Source: Cordylochernes scorpioides
Lineage: Eukaryota > Arthropoda > Arachnida > Pseudoscorpiones > Chernetidae
DNA length: 64,000 bases
Assembly: GCA_030710605.1 (NCBI GenBank)
Contig: CP092886.1
Location: forward strand, 161,804,000-161,867,999
Direction of reading: 5' to 3'
How positions within the stretch are numbered: the stretch's first letter is position 1; every line of letters starts with the position of its first letter. Positions 33,946 through 43,039 of this stretch are shown here, piece by piece. The translations under genes were made by a program, and so were the position numbers. The notes beneath the pieces are model-generated. The model did no database searches, had not been told where the DNA came from, and saw nothing but the letters and a program-made list of their open reading frames with translations.

Positions 33946-34029
33946 TCTATTAACTATTTATTATCATTATTTAATTATGATATATATTCATTTTTGGAAT
34001 ACATCATATCTCATAATAAAATATATTAA

Positions 34030-34262
34030 TATGATGTATTAGCGCGCCATCTATTATAAGAAATATAAACTATTTTGACGCGTATGATCTTTTTGAATTA
34101 AAACAATTTCTACTGCCCTTACTGCAGATATAAAATAATGGGAAGGTTCACCACTAATGAGCCAGGCCATTCCATTTATTATTATTTTTTTAATGATTGC
34201 AGTAAGGGCAGTAGAAAATTGTTTTAATTCAAAAATTATCATACGTGTCAAATATATATAAT
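34030..34262. mobile_element. MITE family 2 (palindromic copy)
   Basis: The left end is AGCGCGCCATCTATTATAAG. CTACTGCCCTTACTGCAGAT is mirrored by ATTGCAGTAAGGGCAGTAG. The centre has GGTTCACCACTAATGAGCCA. The outer right repeat is diverged. Confidence 0.82.
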
Positions 34263-34379
34263 AAAATATATATATTCAATATTCCAGGCTTTCCATATTA
34301 ATTTAGAGAAGGCATTGATGCCCTAAACTAAAAATAAGTAAAATGTAGGGTGCGCTGAAGAATGGAAAAGTGCTAGCAC

Positions 34380-34690
34380 CAATTTAAAGAAGAAGGTCTA
34401 TTCTCAGATTTAAAGATCTCAGTAATAGTAAACGTGTCCCATCGTAAAGTGCTCGGGAAGAAAAGGTCAAATAAGCAAATCCTGGCAGACGGTGGTTAGA
34501 GGCAAATAAATATCTCGAGGAGGCCATTGTAAGAAATTGTTCCTCAATAAAATACCAGGTCAGCGGCCACCCCGGCAATTTGAGAGGTTTCATCTAACGC
34601 CGTTTCATTTATGGCGGATCTCGCTCTGAAGCCTTGCGTGGAAGTCGCCAGAAAAAGTTTCAAAATATTTCTTACAAAATTCTTTTTTTT
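34380..34690. other. Single-copy-looking non-coding DNA
   Basis: Mixed-composition sequence (GGAGGCCATTGTAAGAAATT, GAAGCCTTGCGTGGAAGTCG) with no repeat match and no convincing ORF. A poly-T run ends it at ~34683. Confidence 0.3.
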
Positions 34691-34944
34691 TTTTTTGCTT
34701 ATCCCTAGTACACGTGGTACAGACCATGATAATCATCGTGGGTAGAAGTAGGCGAGTGCTTTTACTGTAAGTGCACCACATGTCTACACATGTAAAAAGC
34801 AGTTCAACTTTACACTTACAAATGTTATCAAGTAAATAAACTTACAAATGTGCCAGGGCCTCGTTCGGCTTCTTGCACTCACTGGTGGGGTTAGACTTTG
34901 GCAAGAATTGGGGGCCATGATGAGTTTTTTTTTTTTTTTTTTAC

Positions 34945-35092
34945 ATTTTATTATTGCATTCTCAAGCTTTCGGGCATCTCTACTCTCTTACAGGAGTACA
35001 AAATGTACAATAATGAACGCGTTCATTTTGTACTCCTGTAGACAAGTGGAAATGCCCTAAAGCTTGAGAATGTAATAATAAAATGAAAAGAA
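34945..35092. repeat. Foldback with variant hammerhead-like arms
   Basis: TTTTATTATTGCATTCTCAA with GCTTTCGGGCAT is inverted at ATGCCCTAAAGCTTGAGAAT with GTAATAATAAAATG. The centre is a symmetrical ACGCGTTCATTTTGTACTCC region. The arms contain CTGTA[A/G]GA and C[C/T]GAAAGCTTGAG-type blocks of the variant group. Confidence 0.8.
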
Positions 35093-35124
35093 ACTCATCT
35101 TTAGAAACCTGTTACATTATTTAT

Positions 35125-35412
35125 TTAACTATATATTTACTTCATCAAATTACAAAACTATTTTAGACGCGTAATATTCTTTTTAAAATAAAACAATTTC
35201 TACTGCCCTTACTGCAATGGAAAAATTAAAGGGAGGGCCTGGCTCATCAGTGGTGAACCCTCCCAGCGGTTTCGCCAGTTTAATCTACCATACCGCTGTT
35301 ATATTGCATTTTTGGAATTGCAGTAAGGGCAGTAGAAATTGTTTTATTTTAAAAAGAATATTACGCGTCTAAAATAGTTTTGTAATTTGATAACAGATGG
35401 CGCGCTAGTACA
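35125..35412. mobile_element. MITE family 2 (best full-length copy)
   Basis: The arms ATTACAAAACTATTTTAGAC with GCGTAATATTC and CTACTGCCCTTACTGCAATG are mirrored on the right, ending GATGGCGCGCTA. The asymmetrical centre holds GGGAGGGCCTGGCTCATCAG, TGGTGAACCCTCCCAGCGG and TTTCGCCAGTTTAATCTACC. About 280 bp, with no ORF. Confidence 0.85.
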
Positions 35413-36014
35413 TCGAGATATATATATATATATTTATTTCATATTTGAGACAATTACTTGCCTAGCAGAAGTTAAATATTGAAAGTGTTCCTATTGTGTT
35501 CAAACCTCCATTGAGAATTTTTCGACATTTCATGTTTTTGGGTCACCTCCGGTGATTGTAACGTACTGATATTCAAAGTTTAGTTTGTCTAGCTAGATTA
35601 TTTGGTATAGTTTATGTGTAGATTGTAAATTTTTCAGCTATATTATGTTACAGAGATACCAGGTTTTCTAAAGGTTTATTGGAATGAATTAATAGCAATA
35701 AATATGTGCCTATAAGTTTCATGTTCTAGACGCCTCGCTGTTTTGTTATCGCTCATTCCTGCGCTGTCTATTGACGATATATTGTTTAAATATGTGTGGG
35801 AGTGGTTTAACGGCATTTTTGTCTCTTGCCCTGCTCGCTAACGATCAATATGGCATATGGCAGGAAGGATGGATGATAAGCAACAGTTCTTCGCCATTTT
35901 TCACAACTTGACAAATTTATTCACCCTGCTCTCTCTTCATGAATTTAATATAAGGACCCATTTATAAAGGGAGAATTAAGTATTCTTAAAATTACATATC
36001 TACACATAATAACA

Positions 36015-36285
36015 AATAAAGAAAAAGGCATCTCCTTATCGTGCAACTGAAAGTTGCTGATGGCTTGCGCCATCTATCGGAATAAATATCAACTATTCTC
36101 GTTGATTTTTAATTATTTCAGAATTGGCCAAATACCCATTCTTGATTAATCAAGAAAAGCTAACCACGGACGCGTTTCGGGCTGTTGGCCCTCATCAGCG
36201 TGGTGCAAACTGTACCTTAACGACCAAAAAATTGGTCATTAAGGCATCCAGAAAAATCATGAAAGGAGATGCCTTTTTCTTAATT
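36015..36285. mobile_element. MITE-like repeat containing a hammerhead motif
   Basis: The ends AAAAAGGCATCTCCTTA and AAGGAGATGCCTTTTTCTTA are inverted repeats. GCGCCATCTATCGG at 36068 recalls the ends of MITE family 2. Inside, a GACC...GGTC and AAGGCATC...CTTAACGACC set of short inverted repeats surrounds the canonical hammerhead motif on the minus strand. Confidence 0.65.
36162..36204 (-). ncRNA. Canonical minimal hammerhead ribozyme
   Basis: Reading the minus strand: helix I ACCACG, core CTGATGAG (36191-36198), helix II GGGC/GCCC closing a CAACA loop, then GAAA (36175-36178), CGCG, and the cleavage triplet GTC (36169-36171). CGTGGT then pairs all six bases of ACCACG. Every invariant core base (CUGAUGA, GAAA, NUH) is present. 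Helix III is reduced to about two pairs, as known for hammerheads in Penelope-like elements, which may work best as dimers. Predicted self-cleavage is after C at 36169. Structure is inferred by hand, not computed. Confidence 0.78.
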
Positions 36286-36949
36286 TATGCACCTTATCCC
36301 AGTACAATATTACATTTGTACTATTTTTCACAATAACAAATATATAATGCAAAAACATAAATATATATTCATATTTATAATAACGTGTTAAATTGTTTAG
36401 TATTTTATATATCAAAGATATACAATAAATTATATATCTCTCTCAATGAACAACCATAGTTTTACAAAGCTTGTTAGTGCAACAATAAAGAAATAGGCAT
36501 GTTGTAGAGATTTTAGTTTGAAAGCTAGCCGTATGAATCTAATAAGATACTAATTGCAAGTTTAATTTAAATAATCTTAATAAATATGTCTTTTGAAACT
36601 TTAATCATACATAACGTTTATTGTTTTGAGAACTCTTTTAGAAGCCTAATAATAAAGAAGCCGTCCAAACGCTAAGGAGGAATCTTTCGGGTTTTATATA
36701 TCGACAATACCTCCATTGTTTCGATGGGTGTTGTTTGTTCTGCAACTTCCTTCATTTTTATCGTCTTTTTTAGAAAGTGAATATAAGAAAATCTCAATTT
36801 ATTTATAACAACAAAAAACTTAAAATATAGAAATTTAATACATTTTCAAATACAATAAAAAGAAAAGTAGTAACAATAAAAATATTTGAACTTTATCTAG
36901 GTTTTATAGAGGGGAAAAAATAGATGATGATATATTTTTGCATCTCATG

Positions 36950-37300
36950 AGCCAGCAAACCTACAGCAGAGTGTCCAATCAGCACAATTAGCCTTCCGCC
37001 ATATTCAGGAGCTGCCCGCACCTTCTGTGGCATCAATAAAGAAGGTAGAAGAGATTCGCTGAAACCAAGGGGCGCGATCACGTGGTGCCCACCCCTGGCC
37101 ACGCCTCCCACGTGTGACGCAGAGAACGCGGCGCAGATGACGTCATCGGACACCAGCCCAGCTGCCATGGAGGCCTCGGAGCCAAGTCCCGGGTAAGTCC
37201 GCCGCTGTGAGGTCCCGGCCCCGCTCACCCGCCTGTGCAGCAAGATGTTCATCGGAGGCCTCAGCTGGCAGACTGCCCCGGGTGAGTTCTCCCTCCCTCT
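36950..37300 (+). promoter_or_regulatory. CpG/GC-rich promoter region with E-boxes and a CRE
   Basis: Base composition rises sharply here compared with the flanks. CACGTG E-boxes lie at 37079-37084 and 37109-37114, a CCACCCCTGG / CACGCCTCCC pair of CACCC-type boxes lies between, and a perfect palindromic TGACGTCA is at 37138-37145, 22 bp upstream of the Rbp6-like ATG. No TATA box is seen. The transcription start is not determined. Confidence 0.6.
37167..37281 (+). CDS. Rbp6: Musashi-family RNA-binding protein (Rbp6-like), first two coding exons
   Basis: Exon 1 (ATG 37167 to 37192) encodes MEASEPSPG, the last codon being split. It ends at GG|GTAAGT. Exon 2 (37241-37281) follows CCTGTGCAG, encodes KMFIGGLSWQTAP and ends at G|GTGAGT. 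KMFIGGLSWQT is the RNP2 strand opening RRM1 of Musashi proteins; Drosophila Rbp6 has this form, whereas Drosophila msi has KLFVGG. Splicing restores the frame (GG+C gives Gly), and a separate ~41-nt exon carrying this strand matches my recollection of vertebrate MSI genes. Musashi proteins bind UAG-containing mRNA sites and regulate translation. The 48-nt intron is very short and read-through would stop at TAA 37194-37196, so exon 2 might join another upstream exon. The remaining exons are outside the window. Confidence 0.8.
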
Positions 37301-37319
37301 CTCGGGTTCTTGGGGATCG

Positions 37320-38290
37320 ACACTTTAGTGCTCGAATGGGTCAAGTTTTACTTTTGTTTCTCCCTTTCACTTTACTATTCACTCCTAAGGCTATCTTTCA
37401 GAACACTGAAATAACGGTGAAAATAGGGAACCATTGGTTCACAACACTATAATGCTTTTTGGTGATCAAACCCCTAGTACTCTAATGTGTCAAGTTTTAC
37501 TTTTGTTTCTTAATTTTACATCCTTATTTACTCTTAAATGTACCTTTCAGAACACTGAAATAGCAGTTGAAATACGGAACCATTGGTTCACAACACTAGC
37601 ATGCTTCTTGGTGATCAAACCATTAGTACTTTTATGTATCAAGTTTTACTTTTGTTTCTTACTTTCACTTTCTTATTTATTCATAAATATACCTCTAAGA
37701 AGACAAAAAGCGTAAAAACTATAATGCTTCTTGGTGATCAAACCCCTAGTACTCTAATATGTCAAGTTTTACTTTTGTTTCTCCCTTTTACATTCTTATT
37801 CAGTCCTAAATGTACCTTTCAGAACACTGCAATAACGGTGGGAATAGGGAACTATTGGTGGACCACACTATAATGTTTCTTGGTGATCAAATCACTAGTA
37901 TTTTCATGCATAAAATTTGACTTTTGTTTCTTAATTTCACATTCCTATTTACTCCTAAATGTACCTCTAAGAAGACGGAAAAGCGTAAAAATAGGAAACC
38001 ATATTGGTTGACAAAACTATAAGGCTTCTTGGAGATCAAATCATTAATATGTCAAGTTTTACTGCCGGTTCTTCCTTTCACATTCTTATTTGCTTCTAAA
38101 TGTGCATCTCAGAATATTGCAATAGAGAATCTATAATTGTATTCTATAATGCCTTTTGGTGATCAAACTATTTGTACCTTTATGGTTTAAGTTTCAGTTT
38201 TGTTTCTTCATTTCACACTCTTATTCAATCGTAAACATATATTTCAGAGCAGCTAAAAAACCGTAAAAATAGCGAACCATCTGTTGACAT
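37320..38290. repeat. ~149-bp tandem repeat, about seven diverged copies
   Basis: The phrase TCAAGTTTTACTTTTGTTTC recurs at about 37341, 37490, 37639, 37762, 37911, 38052 and 38186. Spacings are 149, 149, 123, 149, 141 and ~135 bp. Each unit also carries CTTGGTGATCAAACC and TTTCAGAACACTG. The array begins ~40 bp after the donor site of the Rbp6-like exon 2, inside its presumed intron. Confidence 0.9.
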
Positions 38291-38451
38291 GGCTACACAT
38301 TTTTATATGTGTAAAGGTTCGCGGGGAGCCTTGTATCTTTATTATCCGTGGAGTAATTTTGCAAGTATTTAATTAATGAAAGATTCAGGGTAAAACAAGG
38401 TACTCAGGTATTCAGGGTACAACAATAATTTAGCGCTATTCTTTTTTCAAA

Positions 38452-38575
38452 ATTGAATAACTTTTACACTCCCCTTACTACGATGGTATACTAGTGGGAG
38501 GGCCTGGCTAAATATGTTCTAGAGGTTTGATATACCAGATGCCTTTGATATTGTAATGGGATCATTTGCTTATAT
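38452..38575. mobile_element. MITE family 2, partial and diverged
   Basis: CTCCCCTTACTACGATGG and GTGGGAGGGCCTGGCTAAAT match the left centre of family 2. The remainder is worn. Confidence 0.55.
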
Positions 38576-38601
38576 AGCCGGTAAATTATAGGTAAATGCG
38601 C

Positions 38602-38810
38602 TCACAACATGGACAAAACCAAGGAAGTAGAAAGTTTTTGATGACGCCGGTCGTATGTTTGTTGAAGGAGACAGAGGCAATTGTTCATACTTGGTTATAT
38701 CGTGTGTCTTCAATAAAGGTCACTCTTTATCAAATATCTTTCAGAGTTATTGTCTGAACCCCGATATACATTCTAAAAGGTACAACCTCCTTAAGTTCTG
38801 TCCATGAGTG
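38602..38810 (+). mobile_element. MITE family 1 (copy J)
   Basis: The worn left end (CAACATGGACAAAACCAAGG) is followed by CATACTTGGTTATATCGTG, TTCAATAAAGGTCACTCT and the right end AAGTTCTGTCCATGAGTG with TA outside. Confidence 0.78.
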
Positions 38811-38812
38811 TA

Positions 38813-39830
38813 TGTTTAAGGAAACTCTCTCTCTTTATGGATGGCGCCTTAAGGACAGTAGAATACAAGCTATTCTCATCTAGCGTTCTGCTTCTTATCC
38901 TGTGCTCTGCTGAAAACAGGAGCTGGTGGACAGTAGTAAAAGTTACAAAGTTCTCCGTACATATGGAAAGTTTCCATGGTCCACCACCGACGCATCAGAA
39001 CATAAGATACCATAGAAGTTTCCCGTCGCAATTCAACCTCCGCGGATATGTTGATACACCCATCTACAAGGACGGCCAATACCCAGTCGTCAGTGCTCTA
39101 TCAGCGTTACCAAAACTCTACCTCAAGATGTTGGTATTTGACTATGAAAGACTGCGTTCCCATTGACAACTCTCCGAGTGATCATTTATTGATCATTGAA
39201 TTGTACAGTAAGAAACAAATCCTTTACCAGCATGTTTTGACAGTGGCGCGCATAGTTCGCGAGGCGACAATGGTAAGCGTGCGCGCGAAGAATAAATGTA
39301 TTTAAATTGGAACTAGGAAAGAGAGGAAGAGAGATATGTGACAATATTTACCTCCCTCTCAAAAGATATTTCAAATATATTTAGAGAAAAAAATAATTGC
39401 AACAATGTTCAAGGTTTTGCTCGTTTTGAGGTCGAATTGAATATTAGAAGCATCAAATGTATTTTTAAAAATGCTATATTTCATTATACATACAGAATTT
39501 TAAGTTAGAGCTTCCAGTGGGTGGAAATTTTAGAAATACATAAAAATAGGCACATTATAAAAGTCTTCATATGAAATTTACCGACTTAGCTAATCTACAA
39601 ATATTCGAAATATTTGCTTTTTTCATAATCTATTCAACTGTTTTATCGAAAATTAGTTAAGAGCTTTATTTAAATCAAAGAAATAAACAGATTTAAAATT
39701 ATTTAATTCGGCATTTTAAAAACTTTATTCCAACGTTTCGGTGACCTTTTCAAGGGAAACTATTTTAACTTATTTATAACAAAGATATGAATACTTTGAT
39801 ATTTAAAACTCAAGTAAGAATTTACACTCG
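38813..39830. other. Non-coding DNA
   Basis: 38840-39310 is GC-richer and open for 120 codons on the plus strand (from 38804, starting inside the MITE), without recognisable domains. 39720-39770 has AACGTTTCGGTGACC and TTTTCAAGGGAAAC, a degenerate relative of the hammerhead-type repeats. The rest is AT-rich. Confidence 0.35.
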
Positions 39831-39834
39831 TAGA

Positions 39835-40046
39835 CAAAACTTAAGGAAATTTTACCTTTAAGCATGTATATCGGGACCCATACAAAATAATAACTCTGAA
39901 TCATATTTGATACAAAGCGACCTTTATTGAATACACACCAGTTAACTAAATGTATATAAAATTGTCTCCTTCAGAAAAAAAAAAACAAAAAACAGACGAC
40001 CCGTGACATTAAACTATGATACTTCCTTATGCTTTGTCCATGAATA
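39835..40046 (-). mobile_element. MITE family 1 (copy K, inverted)
   Basis: TA-CACTCGTAGACAAAACTTA begins the copy. Reverse-order landmarks follow (GCATGTATATCGGGACCCAT, GCGACCTTTATTGAATACAC, an A-rich tract), and it ends TATGCTTTGTCCATGAATA. Confidence 0.8.
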
Positions 40047-40196
40047 TAGTTTTCCTTGGAGAAAGGGCGTCAGCGGATAACCGAAACTTAGAAATAAAGT
40101 TTTAAAAAGGTTAAAGTATATATATATTAAATAATAATGATAAAATATTAAACGTTTATTTCTTGAATATTATTTAATAATATCTATAAGAAATTC

Positions 40197-40313
40197 CTTC
40201 GACAGGACCATCTAGAAGTATAACTAACTAACTATACACGGCGGAAACTATACACTGCGAGCATAGTTAGCTGGAAGTCATACTTCTAATTGATCCTGTT
40301 GAAGGGCATGTTG
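40197..40313. repeat. Foldback with variant hammerhead-like end
   Basis: CTTCGACAGGACCATCTAGA with AGTATAACTAACTA pairs in inverted form with TAGTTAGCTGGAAGTCATAC, TTCTAATTGATCC and TGTTGAAGG. The right end leads into CCTGTTGAAGGGCATGTTGT and CCTGAAAGCTATAG, the variant hammerhead layout. Confidence 0.65.
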
Positions 40314-40320
40314 TCCTGAA

Positions 40321-40655
40321 AGCTATAGAAATTAAAATGGTTCAAGACATCTAACCCTGGATATTGCTTGTTGATATTATTAAATAATGGTACTCTAAAT
40401 GATGAACTATTTCATGATATACATGCTTATGATAGCTATAGAAATAAAAATGGTTCAAGACATCTAACCCTGGATATTGCTTGTTGTTATTATTAAATAA
40501 TGGTAATCTAAATGATGAACTATTTCATGATAAACATGCTTATGATAGCTATAGAAATAAAAATGGTTCAAGACATCTAGCCCTGGATATTGCTTGTTGT
40601 TATTATTAAATAATGGTACTCTAAATGATGAACTATTTCATGATAAACATGATGA
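40321..40655. repeat. 113-bp tandem repeat, ~3 copies
   Basis: Units begin AGCTATAGAAAT at 40321, 40434 and 40547, exactly 113 bp apart, and differ at only a few positions (TGATATT/TGTTATT, GGTACTC/GGTAATC, ATATACA/ATAAACA). The unit start coincides with the 3' part of the variant hammerhead-like motif. Confidence 0.93.
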
Positions 40656-41096
40656 TGATACGTTGTGTAGAAAACAATGTTATTACCGTATTTAAAATCT
40701 CTATTTGTACTTCAAACTCGACTCTGTATTCCCTCGACGCGGTGATGGAGGGCCCCCACGCTAATTGATCCCGAAGGATCTTGATTAGCTCCTGGCGGAA
40801 CAAGAGCCACTCGGCGCCTTTTGAATAAGTCGTTGGGCTATTCAAGGACTCCGCGGTAAAATTGAGCATCAGAGAGAATTTGTTTATATATGAAATTATA
40901 CTTCAAACTTTTACTTTTTTTGCTTTATTCCGTTGCGGCGATTAAATTTCAACAGTTTTTCCTTAAAAATAAGAAATAACGCTAAGGTGTTTATATATTA
41001 TGACTTTAAATGTGATTTTTTTTACTCTCTCTTAATGCGAACTCTATAAAGGTGACAGAGCTGCAATGTACATATTCCATTATACATAGTATTCTT
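40656..41096. other. Non-coding DNA with a GC-rich patch
   Basis: 40690-40870 is GC-richer and looks single-copy (CTCGACGCGGTGATGGAGGG, ACGCTAATTGATCCCGAAGG). No ORF with a domain is present. It may be conserved non-coding DNA near the Rbp6-like gene. Confidence 0.35.
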
Positions 41097-41115
41097 TTGA
41101 TAATCTAATATATCA

Positions 41116-42474
41116 ACAACAACAACAACAACAATAGCCTTTATTGGGCACACGTGCCATACAGGATTCTCTCTGTAGGACAAAATAAATAAATAACAAA
41201 TTAGCATCGTAGTTATATACAAGTATTGGGTATTGGCCTCGACCAATTATCGAGTTGGATCCAGTGTCTGTGCTAAATATTTTGATTGAGATGATTTCCA
41301 GTATTTATAAAAAGCGAATGCAAAGGGTCTGGATTTTACGACTTTTGCCATTATAACATAAGGCGAATTGCTATTATAGCCGGTCTCTTGACGAAGAATT
41401 TCTCTTTCTTCTTCCATTGCCGTACAGTAGAACATGTAGTGTGGAAAATCGAGACTAAATCCACCGTTGCATAAGGTGCATTTTATGGTCTTAGTTTTCA
41501 ATAGTGAAACATGATTAATTCTCTGTACTACAAAAAGGCTTCTTACTTGTACAATGATTCTCTTTAAGGTTAGGGGGATATTGTCATTCAGATAGCATTC
41601 CATTGTAGGTGATGAATGAAAGTATTTATAGTGACAGTAGAGTACTGATTTTCTTATTCTTACATAATCGAGCTGCAAGGACTGATCGGTTGCCGTTCTA
41701 ATAATTAGGGGGATGTATCTTTGTAGAATATTGAAGTCTGTACATCCAACAAGCCATGAGAAGCCGGTGTTATTAAGTAGCTCTGTTATACTTTTTACCA
41801 GTCCGATATTCTGTTTTGAAGAAATTGAAATGTCCCACAAATGTGCCAAACATATTGAAGGTATCCTGCTGCCGTCCATTTTCAGAATTCTAGTCCAGAA
41901 TTTTAAAGTTAGTTTTTTCACTGTGATATCAAGAGAGTTTTTTCCTGTTTCGGCCCTCAAAATATAGCCCGGAGTATAGCTTGGAAGGCACAGAAAACGT
42001 CTGAGGAAGGTATCCTGGATTCTATCTAAGATTAAGGCTTGATCATGTGCCCAGATTGGAGCCGCATAGAGTAGGACTGTCAAGATCATAGAATCCAACA
42101 ATCTCATACTTGCATGGAAAGATTTGAGCTTGGACTTCAGAATAATCTCCCCCACAGCACCCATCGCGGCCATGGTCCTGCCTCTATAATTTAAGGCAAC
42201 TTGAGTGAAAGAAATCGAAGGGGTTAGCGGGTAGCCCAGGTACGTATATTTTGAAGTAACACTTAAAGGACTTTGACCCCAATACCATCTTTCTGAACGC
42301 GCCACCTTTCCTCCATTACGGAAAACCATTATTCTTGACTTGTTTTCGTTCAGAGTTAGTAAGTTAGTTTCTAGATAAGTTTTCAGTATATTGATTTTCA
42401 ATTGAAGGTTTATTTTAGAATCACCTATCAGAACAATATCGTCGGCATATAGGAGGAGGTGTATGTTTCCGAAA
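41116..42474 (-). mobile_element. 5'-truncated LINE with 19-bp target duplication
   Basis: The 19-bp direct repeat TTGATAATCTAATATATCA lies at 41097-41115 and 42475-42493. Between them a minus-strand LINE begins inside the RT palm and ends with AATAAAGGCTATTGTTGTTG, then more TTG units. The 3' structure matches the LINE at 12916-13546. Confidence 0.93.
41247..42474 (-). pseudogene. LINE ORF2 C-terminal part (RT palm/thumb and knuckle)
   Basis: The frame is open from the truncation point to the stop at 41247 (~409 codons). It starts with LLLYADDIVLIGDS, the RT catalytic box with its two Asp, then LTLNENKSRIMVFRNGG and YTYLGYPLTPS (RT thumb landmarks). A long C-terminal region follows, with CTLCNGG and HYMFYC forming a Cys-Cys-His-Cys knuckle (~residues 350-375). 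The endonuclease and most of the RT are missing through 5' truncation, so the copy is dead although its reading frame is undamaged. The family is an endonuclease-bearing non-LTR clade, not further assigned. Confidence 0.92.
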
Positions 42475-42892
42475 TTGATAATCTAATATATCATCATTAT
42501 TGTAATTTTTTCATTATTATTACTTAATGTGAGAACTATGTACACTTGATTGATTGACAAGTTGTCAATTAAAATTGTCAATTTGGACAATATCTTCCTT
42601 TCTCCATAGGTCTCTCTTATGTTCGACCCCGTGTTCCATCTATAGGATCTCTAAGAAACATCACTCCAGTTTGTAAATGTTCTGTGTTTCAACCACACAT
42701 ACTACGTCCCAGGTGATCCGGTTTGCACTGACAACATATGAATTCAATGCGCGGAAAATATAGGAATAGAAGAAAATAGAAAATACTATTTATTTAAAAT
42801 GCCTATCTTGAATCAAATATTTATATTGTTCCAATATTTCGTATGGCTACACGCTGAACTTCATCAACGAACAAATATGTTTTGAGAGGCTC

Positions 42893-43035
42893 GTTTATTA
42901 CTTCACGTACTTATACGCTGCTATGAAATCTTTTGAATAGGTAAAACCTACAAAAAATATCTTAAACTTTTATTTTTGTAGGTTTTACGTTTTTTTTTTT
43001 TTAGATTTCATAGCAGTGTGTGAAGTAATATGTGA
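42893..43035. repeat. Foldback element
   Basis: ACTTCACGTACTTATACGCT with GCTATGAAATCT is inverted at AGATTTCATAGCAGTGTGTG with AAGT. Internal GTAAAACCTACAAAAA pairs with TTTTTGTAGGTTTTAC. Confidence 0.78.
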
Positions 43036-43039
43036 ACTT

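Noticed and set aside
37207-37452. 81-codon plus-strand ORF overlapping the Rbp6-like exons
   Set aside because: It is in another frame from KMFIGGLSW and crosses both splice sites. The spliced reading is far better supported.
38804-39166. 120-codon plus-strand ORF
   Set aside because: Its start lies inside the terminal repeat of a MITE and no family, signal peptide or domain is recognisable.
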